DNA of 64,000 nucleotides, taken from CAZYIW01 sp964647705 (GTDB lineage: Bacteria > Pseudomonadota > Gammaproteobacteria > PS1 > Pseudothioglobaceae). Of the stretch, positions 25,186-34,217 are shown in pieces. Every line of letters begins with the position of its first letter. Position 1 is the stretch's first letter. Under the pieces are notes generated by a model. That model made no database searches, was not told the DNA's origin, and saw only the letters and a program-made list of their open reading frames with translations. A program made the position numbers and the translations under genes. Location of the stretch: assembly GCA_964647705.1 (NCBI GenBank), contig CAZYIW010000001.1, positions 1 to 64,000 on the forward strand, written 5' to 3'.

Positions 25186-26264
25186 TATGCGTTTTCCTTC
25201 TCAAAATCTTTCATAAAATCTACCAAGGCGTCTATACCTTCCATAGGCATCGCATTGTAGATGCTCGCACGCATGCCACCAACTGAGCGATGACCCTTTA
25301 GTGCCAGAAGGCCTGCATCAAACGATTTTTCTAAAAATAATTTATCCAATGCATCATCGGCCAAGATAAATGGCACATTCATCCATGAACGATAACGCTT
25401 AGCCACAGGATTAGAGTAAAAGGCTGAATTATCAATCGCCTCATATAACTTATTGGCTTTAGCTTGATTGACCTGAGCCATCGCCTCAACCCCACCGTTG
25501 TCCTTTAGCCATTCAAAAACACGCCCTGCTGCATACCAAGAGAAAGTTGCAGGAGTGTTATACATTGAATCGTTATTTGCTTGCGTGGCATAGTCAAATA
25601 ATATTGGCTGCTTATCCATTGCTTGACCGATTAAATCCTCTCTGACAATCACAATCGTTAGCCCTGCAGGGCCAATATTTTTTTGTGCACCGGCATAAAT
25701 CACACCAAATTTAGACACATCAATTGGACGAGAAAGAATGGTCGAAGACATATCCGCCACTAAAGGTATGTCAACATCGGGAATATAATCAAATTCTAAG
25801 CCTGCAATGGTTTCATTTGGAGTGTAGTGCAAATAAGCGCCATCGGTATCAATATTCCAATTAGAAAAATCTTCAATATCGGTATATTTATTATCGCTAC
25901 TATCTGTAACTACTTTAACATCACAGTAACGCTTGCCTTCAGCAATCGCCTTTTTAGACCAGTGACCCGTATGTGCATAGTTTGCTTTGGTTTTCCCTCT
26001 TAATAGATTAATTGGCACCATAGAGAATTGAGCCGATGCACCACCTTGCAAAAACAACACTTTGTAATTATTAGGGATGTGCATCAAGTCCCTAAGGTCT
26101 TGTTCAGACTTCTGGGCCAATGCCATAAAATCTGCACCTCTATGGGAGATTTCCATCACGGAAGCCTTAGCGTTACCGTACTCTATCAGTTCACCTTGAA
26201 TTTGTTTTAAAACCGCACTAGGTAACATGGCAGGACCAGCACTAAAATTGTATGCCTGAGACAT
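25185..26264 (-). CDS. serC: Phosphoserine aminotransferase SerC
   Basis: PLP enzyme making 3-phosphoserine from 3-phosphohydroxypyruvate and also acting in pyridoxal phosphate synthesis. It has 359 residues; starts YNFSAGPAMLP, has the PLP lysine in YAGAQKNIGPAG and GHRSVGGMRASIYNAMP near the end. It is the first gene of the supraoperon and lies 62 bases downstream of metR. Confidence 0.97.
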   Translation of the reverse strand: MSQAYNFSAGPAMLPSAVLKQIQGELIEYGNAKASVMEISHRGADFMALAQKSEQDLRDLMHIPNNYKVLFLQGGASAQFSMVPINLLRGKTKANYAHTGHWSKKAIAEGKRYCDVKVVTDSSDNKYTDIEDFSNWNIDTDGAYLHYTPNETIAGLEFDYIPDVDIPLVADMSSTILSRPIDVSKFGVIYAGAQKNIGPAGLTIVIVREDLIGQAMDKQPILFDYATQANNDSMYNTPATFSWYAAGRVFEWLKDNGGVEAMAQVNQAKANKLYEAIDNSAFYSNPVAKRYRSWMNVPFILADDALDKLFLEKSFDAGLLALKGHRSVGGMRASIYNAMPMEGIDALVDFMKDFEKENA

Positions 26265-26326
26265 TAATATTTGCTCCTAAATTAAATCAAATTAAAATCG
26301 AATTATTTTATCAGAAACAAGGGATT

Positions 26327-27229
26327 TTACAGACCCTTAATATTACTTAAAGTCGCAATGGTAACTTGTTTTGCAGTTTGGGCAAAATCCTTGATGTAAT
26401 TAAGCTGCGCATCGCGCTTTCTAACTGCCAGATAAAGTGTACGCCATAACCCATTTTTACCCATAGGTTTTAGCACAACCTTTGATTTTTGTTGATCTGT
26501 TAACGCCCATTCAGGCATAGTGGCAATACCTTGATTATTCAGCACTAATTGCATCATCATAATGGGTAATTCAACCCTCCTAATTCGTTTAGGATATTGC
26601 TTTTCCGGCGTCAAAAAATAGTTAAAGACATCCAATCTTGAGTGCTCAACTGGATAAGTCAACAAGGTCTCGGATGTCAAATCTTTTGGCATAATGTATG
26701 CATTAGTATGGAGTGGATTTTTTTTGGATAAGACCATTAGCATCTGATACTGAAACAACGAAAAATACTCAAATTGTTCATCATCAATAGGGTCGGAAGT
26801 AACCACCATATCAACATCATAGTTTTGCAAAGCAATCATCGGCTCAAAACTAAACGCTAGGGATAAATCAAAATCAACCTTGGGTTGTTTTTCCCTATAA
26901 CTGTCTAAAGTTGGAATCAGCCAATCAAAACAACTGTGGCATTCAATGGCTATATTTAGTCGGCCGCCATCCAAACTACTCAGCTGTTTTTCCGTAGTTT
27001 CAATACGTGGCAAGACCTTTGCAGCTAATTCAAGTAGTTTATCCCCTGTGGGGGTTAATTTAAAAGGGTCTGAGTGTCTTATGAATATTGGCCCATCAAC
27101 TAAATTTTCTAGTTTTTTGATCTGATGAGACAATGCCGATTGTGTCAAAAACAAACTATCGGCGGCATCTGAGACATTGCCATATTTTTTTAAAGCTCTT
27201 GTTAATTTTAAATGTGCTATTTCAATCAT
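26327..27229 (-). CDS. metR: LysR-family regulator MetR
   Basis: A 300-residue LysR protein: N-terminal HTH with DAADSLFLTQSALSHQIKKLE, then an effector domain opening with the MetR-typical AIECHSCFDWLIPTLDSYR segment, and YPVEHSRLDVFNYFL further on. MetR uses homocysteine as co-inducer and controls methionine synthesis genes. It is adjacent and divergent to a cobalamin riboswitch operon, which fits joint control of methylcobalamin-dependent methionine synthesis. An alternative LysR target is possible because no met gene is in the window. Confidence 0.85.
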   Translation of the reverse strand: MIEIAHLKLTRALKKYGNVSDAADSLFLTQSALSHQIKKLENLVDGPIFIRHSDPFKLTPTGDKLLELAAKVLPRIETTEKQLSSLDGGRLNIAIECHSCFDWLIPTLDSYREKQPKVDFDLSLAFSFEPMIALQNYDVDMVVTSDPIDDEQFEYFSLFQYQMLMVLSKKNPLHTNAYIMPKDLTSETLLTYPVEHSRLDVFNYFLTPEKQYPKRIRRVELPIMMMQLVLNNQGIATMPEWALTDQQKSKVVLKPMGKNGLWRTLYLAVRKRDAQLNYIKDFAQTAKQVTIATLSNIKGL

Positions 27230-27309
27230 GAGTAAATATAATATATTTTATTATAATTATGATAATAATTAATATTATAAACACATTATAATTACAAAAA
27301 ATTCAAATT

Positions 27310-27447
27310 ACATTGCCTCTGGAAGTTGGTGAAACTCCAACACTGCCCTCGCAACGGTATAGTCCGATACATGCATTGAAATAAATAAACAACTACGATG
27401 GGTAGTGAGTTACGGGAATATGCATGGTTGCGTACGCCCACTCACGA
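27310..27447 (+). ncRNA. Cobalamin (B12/AdoCbl) riboswitch aptamer
   Basis: The 5' leader of the btuB-like gene holds the diagnostic B12 core: GGTGAAACTCCAACACTG then CCCTCGCAACGGTA (27329-27359) and AGTCCGATAC (27361-27370). Pairing elements are visible: ATGCAT at 27371-27376 with ATGCAT at 27419-27424, and GTGAGT at 27405-27410 with ACTCAC at 27440-27445. Binding of cobalamin is expected to shut down expression of the uptake operon. A TATAAT box at 27287-27292 would start transcription at the aptamer's 5' edge. Confidence 0.9.
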
Positions 27448-27465
27448 CCGTTAAATTACTAACGG
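27448..27465 (+). promoter_or_regulatory. Putative expression-platform hairpin of the cobalamin riboswitch
   Basis: CCGTTA (27448-27453) and TAACGG (27460-27465) form a six-pair hairpin ending nine bases before the ATG. There is no U tract, and the 3' arm covers the only purine-rich ribosome-binding candidate (ACGGAAAA), so control is probably at translation initiation. Confidence 0.6.
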
Positions 27466-27474
27466 AAAACAAAT

Positions 27475-29214
27475 ATGGACTTTAAAAAGCTAACAAAAGT
27501 ATTAGTAGTGTCAGTGGCTACATTCTCAACAGCAAGTAATGCTGTTTTGGGCCCGATTCCAATTTATCTAAATACCGAGTATCGAACCAATAACCCTGTT
27601 GTGGGTTCTATCGCGTCAAAAGTGGTGGTAACAAAAGAAGATATTCAACAAAGTGGCGCCAGAACTTTTTTGGAGTTATTGGCAACAATACCCTCGGCAA
27701 ATTTAGAAGCTGGACAAGGCTCTACTGCTGCAATTCGAATCCGTGGTAATGATGCCAGACACACTATTGTTTTGGTCGATGGTATTAAAGTTAGTTGGTA
27801 TGGTCAACCCCACTTAGAGTTAATTCCCTTTGATCAAATTGAAAGAGTTGAAATCGTAAAAGGCCCATATTCTGCTTTGTATGGATCAGGGGCAATTGGT
27901 GGTGTGGTTCATGTCTTTACCAACAAAGAAAGTTCTGAAGGTGAGCATAGCTCTATTCATGTTTCTTATGGTACACATAATAGTAAAAAAATAAGCTACT
28001 CTTCTAGTTTTCAAGAGGACGGCAACTACATAAATTTCACAGCCAGTGACTACCACACCGATGGTATTGATGCAAAAGATACTGATAGTAATGACAAAGA
28101 TTCAATTGACAGAACAGCGGTTGGTTTTAATATTGGGAAAAATATCTCTGCTAAAACAAATGTTAAATTTGGAATATTAAACTCAAGTGCCGATGTTAAA
28201 TATGATGATGGCATTAATAATAACGACCTTCAACAGTACAATGTTGAACTAAACCATGATTTTTTTGACAACCTCTCATCAAAATTAAGTTATGCTCAAA
28301 ACGAACAATCGTATTATGGTGGTGACTATAAAGAAACTGACATCACCTTTGCCTCAGAGTTTAATGTTGACAAAGGGCTATTGGTTGGGGGTATATCACA
28401 CCAAAAAGATGAAATAACATCTGGCACATCCGAGAATTCAAATACAGATATATTTGCTCAATGGCAGCGTGTTGTATTTGATAACGATGCTGTGGTTGGG
28501 ATTAGAAATATTGATCATGATAGGTTTGGAGACCACTTCACCTACAATATAGCATTAGCAAGAGATTTAGATAATGGTTGGCGCCTATCTGGAGCGTATG
28601 GCAAAGCCACAAAGCTTGCATCTATTTCCAAAACCAGTGCTAATATTGATCAAAATAAAACTGATTTGAAGCCCGAAACATCAAAAAATATTGAGTTGGG
28701 CATAGAGAAAAAATCTAAGTGGGGTATTACATCTATCAAAGCCTATAAGAATAAAGTTGATGGTTTTTTCAAATACAATGGACCATGGGGCAGCCATTAC
28801 TATACCAATGATGGTAAATACGATATTAAAGGCATTGATTTAAACATCAAAACCAATATTGTTAACTGGAATGTCGATACAGAATATGGCTATAACATCT
28901 CTGAAAAAAATGGGACAAATTATCAAACAGGAAGACGCCCTAAACACTCGATCGGGATAACCGCAACCAATGATTACGGCAAATACACCAATAGAATTGG
29001 AATAATAGGAAAGTCTTGGGCATGGGATACCAACAGTGGCACAACCAAGCTTGGCGGTTATGGATTGTTAAATCTAGCCACCTCTTATCAATATGATAAA
29101 AAAACTCAACTTATCGCCACAATCAATAATGCGCTTGATAAAGATTATGAAGTAGCCTCTGGTTACAACCAACTGGGCCGCACAATCAACTTAGCAATAG
29201 CTTATAACTTTTAA
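27475..29214 (+). CDS. btuB: TonB-dependent outer-membrane cobalamin receptor (BtuB-like)
   Basis: Outer-membrane receptor for vitamin B12. It has 579 residues: signal peptide to about 23 (SNA), a plug domain with VVTKEDIQQSGARTFLELL, RIRGNDARHTIVLVDGIK, QIERVEIVKGPYSALYGSGAIGG, then a beta barrel of alternating Asn/Asp/Tyr-rich strands ending in aromatic Phe as required for Bam insertion. Substrate is inferred from the upstream cobalamin riboswitch and downstream cobO. The barrel is rich in Asn and Lys like the surrounding AT-rich genome. Confidence 0.9.
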   Translation: MDFKKLTKVLVVSVATFSTASNAVLGPIPIYLNTEYRTNNPVVGSIASKVVVTKEDIQQSGARTFLELLATIPSANLEAGQGSTAAIRIRGNDARHTIVLVDGIKVSWYGQPHLELIPFDQIERVEIVKGPYSALYGSGAIGGVVHVFTNKESSEGEHSSIHVSYGTHNSKKISYSSSFQEDGNYINFTASDYHTDGIDAKDTDSNDKDSIDRTAVGFNIGKNISAKTNVKFGILNSSADVKYDDGINNNDLQQYNVELNHDFFDNLSSKLSYAQNEQSYYGGDYKETDITFASEFNVDKGLLVGGISHQKDEITSGTSENSNTDIFAQWQRVVFDNDAVVGIRNIDHDRFGDHFTYNIALARDLDNGWRLSGAYGKATKLASISKTSANIDQNKTDLKPETSKNIELGIEKKSKWGITSIKAYKNKVDGFFKYNGPWGSHYYTNDGKYDIKGIDLNIKTNIVNWNVDTEYGYNISEKNGTNYQTGRRPKHSIGITATNDYGKYTNRIGIIGKSWAWDTNSGTTKLGGYGLLNLATSYQYDKKTQLIATINNALDKDYEVASGYNQLGRTINLAIAYNF

Positions 29215-29314
29215 CATACAATGCTTAGTTAACTGCAAGTCAATTATTAGCAAACAATTGTAAATACAAAAAACTATATCTTTATCAGTTAACTATATAA
29301 TTTAGCAAGAGGAA

Positions 29315-29887
29315 ATGATGACCACGAGATTAAAAAATACAACAAATTTATTTGCATTATTGCTGATAATATTGCTTATTATTGCCACCCGTGGCCATAA
29401 CAGTTGGGCTTCATCTTTTCTGCATTTGCCTGATTTCACATTACCTGCACTACTTATTGCCGGTATCTATCTGCGACAATTCTGGGTAGCATTTACTCTG
29501 ATAGTAACTGCAGTAGCCATTGATAATTACGCCATTGTCTATCAAGGTGTGAGTGCACACTGTATAACGCCAGCTTATAGCGTACTCATGCTTAGTTACG
29601 CACTAACCTTTTGGGCGGGTAAGTTTATTAGTTCACTGTCATTAAACAACGCTTGGTTTAAAAACGCTATATTGGTCATCGGGATTTTGTCACTCCAATG
29701 GCTTATAGCCACTGCTAGCTATTATGCGTTCACCACCAGCCCTTGGGCGGATTTTGGTAGCTATGCCGCTCACTGGTCTTGGCTTGAGATTGCACCAGTA
29801 TTGTCTTGGATGTTAGTTGCATCTATCACACTCACGCTTTATGCACGCGTTCGTATTATCAAAAGCCTGAGCACTCATTTTAGCTAA
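29315..29887 (+). CDS. BtuM-like inner-membrane protein, putative cobalamin transporter
   Basis: A 190-residue protein with about six hydrophobic helices. It contains a cysteine at position 83 in SAHCITPAYSVLM, close to Cys80 of the solitary B12 transporter BtuM of Thiobacillus denitrificans, the residue that ligates cobalt. Together with its place between a riboswitch-controlled btuB and cobO this suggests inner-membrane B12 uptake without BtuCD or an ECF module. Its stop overlaps the cobO start by one base (TAATG). Family assignment rests on size, topology, cysteine context and operon; not confirmed by search. Confidence 0.65.
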   Translation: MMTTRLKNTTNLFALLLIILLIIATRGHNSWASSFLHLPDFTLPALLIAGIYLRQFWVAFTLIVTAVAIDNYAIVYQGVSAHCITPAYSVLMLSYALTFWAGKFISSLSLNNAWFKNAILVIGILSLQWLIATASYYAFTTSPWADFGSYAAHWSWLEIAPVLSWMLVASITLTLYARVRIIKSLSTHFS

Positions 29888-30483
29888 TGACCAAAGATCG
29901 CGCTTACAAGACTCGCATGCAGCGCAAAAAAGAATACGTAGATCAATGTATTCAACAGGCCAATATTGATAAAAATTTAGTAATTCTTCTCACTGGTAAC
30001 GGCAAAGGAAAATCTTCTTCTGCTTTAGGGATGGTTTGTCGTGCCTTAGGTTATGACATGCGTGTGGTGGTGGTTCAATTTTTAAAAGGCGTTCAAGATA
30101 CAGGCGAAGATATGTTTCTTAAACAACAGCCGAATGTACAAATTATCTCAATGAAAACTGGCTTTACTTGGGATACGCAAGATAAAGAATACGATACCAA
30201 AATGGCAATGAATACTTGGGCTTTGGCAAAACAACGCCTTAAAGACCCGTCAATCAATTTGATTGTCTTAGATGAGCTAACTTATATGATTAACTATCAA
30301 TATTTAGATGAGCAGGATATTGTCGACTCAATTATTAATCGTCCGGCTAATCAGCATGTTGTGATCACCGGTCGCGCTGCTTCGAGAGCATTAATTGATC
30401 TTGCTGATACTGTGAGTGATCTCAAAGATACTAAACACGCCTTTAGAAAAAATATCAAAGCACAAAAAGGTATCGACTTGTAA
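29887..30483 (+). CDS. cobO: Cob(I)alamin adenosyltransferase CobO/BtuR
   Basis: Adenosylates corrinoids using ATP to form the coenzyme or an intermediate of salvage. It has 198 residues with the P-loop TGNGKGKSSSALG at about 36-48, VVVQFLKG and LDELTYMI. It is the third gene of the B12 operon. With no corrin-ring synthesis genes here, the operon looks like salvage, but the rest of the genome is unseen. Confidence 0.95.
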   Translation: MTKDRAYKTRMQRKKEYVDQCIQQANIDKNLVILLTGNGKGKSSSALGMVCRALGYDMRVVVVQFLKGVQDTGEDMFLKQQPNVQIISMKTGFTWDTQDKEYDTKMAMNTWALAKQRLKDPSINLIVLDELTYMINYQYLDEQDIVDSIINRPANQHVVITGRAASRALIDLADTVSDLKDTKHAFRKNIKAQKGIDL

Positions 30484-30485
30484 GC

Positions 30486-31736
30486 CTACCTAGGTATAAA
30501 TTCTAATACTGTCGCATTAATACAATAACGCGGTTTTCCACCTGGTCCATCATCAAAAACATGGCCTAAGTGAATATTAGATGAGACTGAGCGAATTTCA
30601 ATACGTGTCATGCCATAGCTATAATCAATTTTCTCATACACTGAGCCATTGACTGGTTTGGTAAAAGACAACCAGCCTGTTCCAGAGTTAAAGCGGTCGC
30701 GGGTGTCAAACAGTGGTGCGCCTGAAAGCTTATCAATAAAGACGCCATCTGGGGTATTTTTGAAGATCTCATACTGCTTACAATAACGCGCATCAGTGCC
30801 TTGTTCAAACGCAACCTTAAAGGCCTCTGAACTTTTACCTAGCTTAAACTCACCCAGGGCTTGGTAGAATTCTTTAGGAGTTAGATAGCCTTGGTGCGAC
30901 CACACCTCAGCGCCATCTTTTATAAACAAAATGGTTGGAGTGGCCCAGGCCGGGGTTTTAAGTGTAAATCCTTTAAGACTTGATTTAGGTGCGCTACGCA
31001 GAGGAATAGAGCCTTGATATTTCGAGCTAACCTTCTTTTCAAACTCCAAACAAAATAGACAGCTGGCTTTGTCTTGTGCCTCAATCACCAAGATTTCTTG
31101 CCCACCTAACGGTTGAATTTTTACTGGTGGTGTTGTATTGATTTTTGTACTTTCAAATTTAACGCCTGTAGCGTGATTTGGACAATAGCCATTTGGGTTT
31201 TTAGTTAGATAATCTTGATGGTAGTCCTCAGCTGGCCAGAACTTATCTAGAGGTTTAATCTCGGTGACAATTTTGCCATAGCCTACTGCACTAAGCAGAT
31301 TTTGATATTGGTCTTTAGTTTTAAGTGCAATGGCTCGCTGCTCATCTGTGGTGAAATATAAAGCCGAACGATAGTTATTGCCCACATCATTACCCTGACG
31401 ATTAAGCTGAGTTGGATCATGTATTTCCCAGAAATGTTTAATGAGAGTATCCGTCAGAATACTATTCGGATCATACGTAACTTTGACCACCTCAGTATGG
31501 TTAACTAAATCCCTTTTCGCCTCCAAAACCTTATTATCGGTTAGACCAATATTGCGCACAAACTCAATAAAACTTGGGTCTGCCAGATTACGATATTTCA
31601 GGACATCGTCATAGGTTGGGTTGTCATAATTGCCGCCAGCATAGCCTGAAGTGGCATCTACCACACCCTCAAGTGCAGTGAAGTTTTTCTCCACACCCCA
31701 GAAGCAACCTGCAGCAAAAACAATTTCCATTAACAT
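30486..31736 (-). CDS. MsrA-thioredoxin-MsrB fusion, methionine sulfoxide reductase
   Basis: A 416-residue three-domain protein reducing both methionine sulfoxide epimers. Domain 1, MsrA, residues 1-195: nucleophile Cys11 in AAGCFWG and HDPTQLNRQGND. Domain 2, about 215-300: thioredoxin-like with CLFC at 226-229 and TPTILFI, a likely built-in reductant. Domain 3, MsrB, about 315-416: GHVFDDGPGGKPRYCIN with catalytic Cys405, no zinc CxxC pairs. Compared with the stand-alone MsrA at 42 kb, the MsrA domain carries an extra stretch of about 28 residues before NHTEVVK. No signal peptide is seen, so it is probably cytosolic. Start could be Met1 or Met3. Confidence 0.93.
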   Translation of the reverse strand: MLMEIVFAAGCFWGVEKNFTALEGVVDATSGYAGGNYDNPTYDDVLKYRNLADPSFIEFVRNIGLTDNKVLEAKRDLVNHTEVVKVTYDPNSILTDTLIKHFWEIHDPTQLNRQGNDVGNNYRSALYFTTDEQRAIALKTKDQYQNLLSAVGYGKIVTEIKPLDKFWPAEDYHQDYLTKNPNGYCPNHATGVKFESTKINTTPPVKIQPLGGQEILVIEAQDKASCLFCLEFEKKVSSKYQGSIPLRSAPKSSLKGFTLKTPAWATPTILFIKDGAEVWSHQGYLTPKEFYQALGEFKLGKSSEAFKVAFEQGTDARYCKQYEIFKNTPDGVFIDKLSGAPLFDTRDRFNSGTGWLSFTKPVNGSVYEKIDYSYGMTRIEIRSVSSNIHLGHVFDDGPGGKPRYCINATVLEFIPR

Positions 31737-31768
31737 AAATCAAACTCTAACAATCTACAAACAAACGT

Positions 31769-33130
31769 TTATAGCTCCTCATTCATATATCTTAGCGCTT
31801 GATAAAGATATTCAACGGGGATAATACTTAGGTTTCTAATAGGTGTTTTAGGCGCATTAGCCTTAGGAATTATAGCAACTCTGAATCCATGTTTTTGTGC
31901 CTCATGCAGGCGCTCTTCGGCGTTATAAACAGGTCGAATTTCACCTGTTAATCCTACTTCGCCAAAAGCAATCCAATCTTTGGGTATAACTTTATCCCTC
32001 AAGCTAGATGCAATGGCAAGTATTACCACCAAGTCAGAAGCTGTTTCTGCAACTTTTACGCCACCAACCACATTAACAAACACATCTTGATCAGAAGTGG
32101 CAAGACCACCATGTTTATGAAGAATTGCCAATTGCAACGATAGACGATTTTGTTCAAGACCGACACACACACGTTTTGGGTTGCCACCAGCTTGGTCAAC
32201 TAAGGCTTGCACTTCAATAAGAAGTGGACGAGTTGCTTCACGCGTTACCATCACCATCGACCCTGGTGAGGGTTTGGTTTGGTTTGATAAAAAGATGGCT
32301 GATGGATTTTCAACTTGCTTAAGCCCAGCCTCACTCATACCAAACACGCTGATTTCATTTACCGCACCAAAACGGTTTTTAACTGCACGTATCACCCGAT
32401 AACGTCCGCCGGGATCACCTTCAAAATACAAAACGGCATCCACCATATGCTCTAAGATTCTTGGACCAGCTAAAGACCCACCTTTAGTAACATGACCAAT
32501 CATCAGTAGAATGGTATTGGTTTGTTTGGCAAATTGTGTCAATTGTGCAGCACAGTCACGCACCTGTGTCACTGAACCGGGTGCTGAGGTTGAGCCATCC
32601 GACACCATGGTTTGAATTGAATCAATAACAATAACCTTAGGTTTGGTTTCTTTGGCAAGCTGGATAATTTTTTCTAAGTGGGTTTCACTCAAAAGCAAAA
32701 CATCTTCATGGATACCCAGTCGAAGAGCACGATCACTGACTTGTTCTGCAGACTCTTCGCCACTCACATAAAGCGTTGTATTTGTTTGATTAATAGCGGC
32801 AACAGCCTGCAAAATAAGGGTTGATTTACCAATACCAGGGTCGCCACCAATAAGCACAACCGACCCGTCGACCAAACCGCCACCTAAAGTTCTATCTAAT
32901 TCGCTAAGACCAGTTGAAAGTCGTAATTTTTGCTCTGATTTAACATCAGAGAGATTTTGTACTTTAGAAGGTGGCAGGTCCTTTAGGCTTTCTGGTTTGC
33001 TTGCTGTAGCACGAGATAGCACGACTTCTTCTAAAGTATTCCATGCTCTACACTCTAAACATTGGCCTGTCCATTGTGGGTAGTTAGCACCACATTCTCT
33101 ACATACAAATTCGCTTTTAATTTTTGCCAT
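31769..33130 (-). CDS. radA: DNA repair protein RadA
   Basis: RecA-like helicase processing recombination intermediates. It has 453 residues: zinc finger with Cys10, Cys13, Cys24 and Cys27, Walker A GGDPGIGKST, the RadA signature KNRFGAVNE, and a C-terminal Lon-like domain. Its 5' end overlaps the TPR gene by 14 bases. Confidence 0.96.
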   Translation of the reverse strand: MAKIKSEFVCRECGANYPQWTGQCLECRAWNTLEEVVLSRATASKPESLKDLPPSKVQNLSDVKSEQKLRLSTGLSELDRTLGGGLVDGSVVLIGGDPGIGKSTLILQAVAAINQTNTTLYVSGEESAEQVSDRALRLGIHEDVLLLSETHLEKIIQLAKETKPKVIVIDSIQTMVSDGSTSAPGSVTQVRDCAAQLTQFAKQTNTILLMIGHVTKGGSLAGPRILEHMVDAVLYFEGDPGGRYRVIRAVKNRFGAVNEISVFGMSEAGLKQVENPSAIFLSNQTKPSPGSMVMVTREATRPLLIEVQALVDQAGGNPKRVCVGLEQNRLSLQLAILHKHGGLATSDQDVFVNVVGGVKVAETASDLVVILAIASSLRDKVIPKDWIAFGEVGLTGEIRPVYNAEERLHEAQKHGFRVAIIPKANAPKTPIRNLSIIPVEYLYQALRYMNEEL

Positions 33131-33731
33131 GATTTTGTTTCTGTTGCTTTTCTAAAAGCCGTATTTCAATAACCCTATTATGTAATTTTTTTGCCATATC
33201 TTCGCGTTTAGTCTGTTCATATAATAATGATAAATTTGTCAAAATAACAGCAATATCTGCGTGAGTGTTTCCAAAAAGATGTTCTAGGGTTTGTAATGCG
33301 CTTTTGTAAAGAAGCTCAGCATGTTCATAGCGATTTTGGTCGTGATACAAAAGAGCTAAATTAGTCTGCGTTCTTGCGGTATCAAGGTGTTGGTTTCCTA
33401 GATTGGTAATACGAATACCCAATGCGCTTTGATACAAGGGCTCAGCTGATTGATAATCCCCAAAAAGATGATAAAGAAAGGCCAGTGTATTTAAACTTCT
33501 CGCTGTATGGATGTGTTTATTCCCAAATTCAGATTGCGCATAATCTAGAGATACTTTGGCTTGTTCAAACGCCATTTCGTATTGGCCTTTGTCATACAAA
33601 CCCATGGTTTGTTGATGTAGATTTTGCCACTGTTTTTCACCCTTTTGATCACAAAAAACTGGTAGAGAAAAAAACAGTGTTGCTAGAAAAATCAGAAATG
33701 TTTGTTTTGATGTTGAGATAAAGTTAATCAA
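33117..33731 (-). CDS. Exported tetratricopeptide-repeat protein
   Basis: A 204-residue protein with a signal peptide (to about residue 27, PVFCD) and four kinesin-light-chain-type TPRs, recognisable as repeated AxxLxxLAxLYxxxxxYxxAEPLYxxAL units of about 42 residues. It is expected to be a periplasmic scaffold; partners are unknown. It sits between nrdR and radA with a 14-base overlap into radA. Confidence 0.8.
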   Translation of the reverse strand: MINFISTSKQTFLIFLATLFFSLPVFCDQKGEKQWQNLHQQTMGLYDKGQYEMAFEQAKVSLDYAQSEFGNKHIHTARSLNTLAFLYHLFGDYQSAEPLYQSALGIRITNLGNQHLDTARTQTNLALLYHDQNRYEHAELLYKSALQTLEHLFGNTHADIAVILTNLSLLYEQTKREDMAKKLHNRVIEIRLLEKQQKQNHGKN

Positions 33732-33743
33732 AACAAATAGTGG

Positions 33744-34199
33744 TTATTTTTTATGCATGAGTTTATCAATTTCATTTTTAAACTCTTCAATGTCTTGAAA
33801 TTGGCGATAAACTGATGCAAAACGAATATAGGCCACTTCGTCTAGTGCTTTCAGTTCTTCCATTACCCACTCTCCAATCTTACTCGATGGCACCTCTCGA
33901 TCTGCCTGAGTCATGAGTTTGTGCTCAATACGCTGGATAGAGGTTTCAATTTGCGAAGTAGAAACTGGTCGTTTTTCAAGCGCTTTGTTTAAACCTGAAC
34001 GTAATTTAGATTCATCAAATGATTCACGAGAATCATCACTTTTAACCAGTCTAGGCAGGTTTAAATCAACCACCTCTCGGGTGGAATAACGTTCACCACA
34101 AGATGTGCATTCACGGCGACGACGCACCTGTGAACCATCATCGATCAGCCTTGTATCTAATACCTTTGTATCGTCAGATTGACAAAACGGACAACGCAT
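33744..34199 (-). CDS. nrdR: Transcriptional repressor NrdR
   Basis: ATP/dATP-sensing repressor of ribonucleotide reductase genes. It has 151 residues: zinc ribbon with Cys3, Cys6, Cys31, Cys34, then an ATP-cone domain. It lies 18 bases downstream of glyA, the common gammaproteobacterial order. Confidence 0.97.
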   Translation of the reverse strand: MRCPFCQSDDTKVLDTRLIDDGSQVRRRRECTSCGERYSTREVVDLNLPRLVKSDDSRESFDESKLRSGLNKALEKRPVSTSQIETSIQRIEHKLMTQADREVPSSKIGEWVMEELKALDEVAYIRFASVYRQFQDIEEFKNEIDKLMHKK

Positions 34200-34217
34200 T
34201 CTCCCCCTTAGTAAGTT

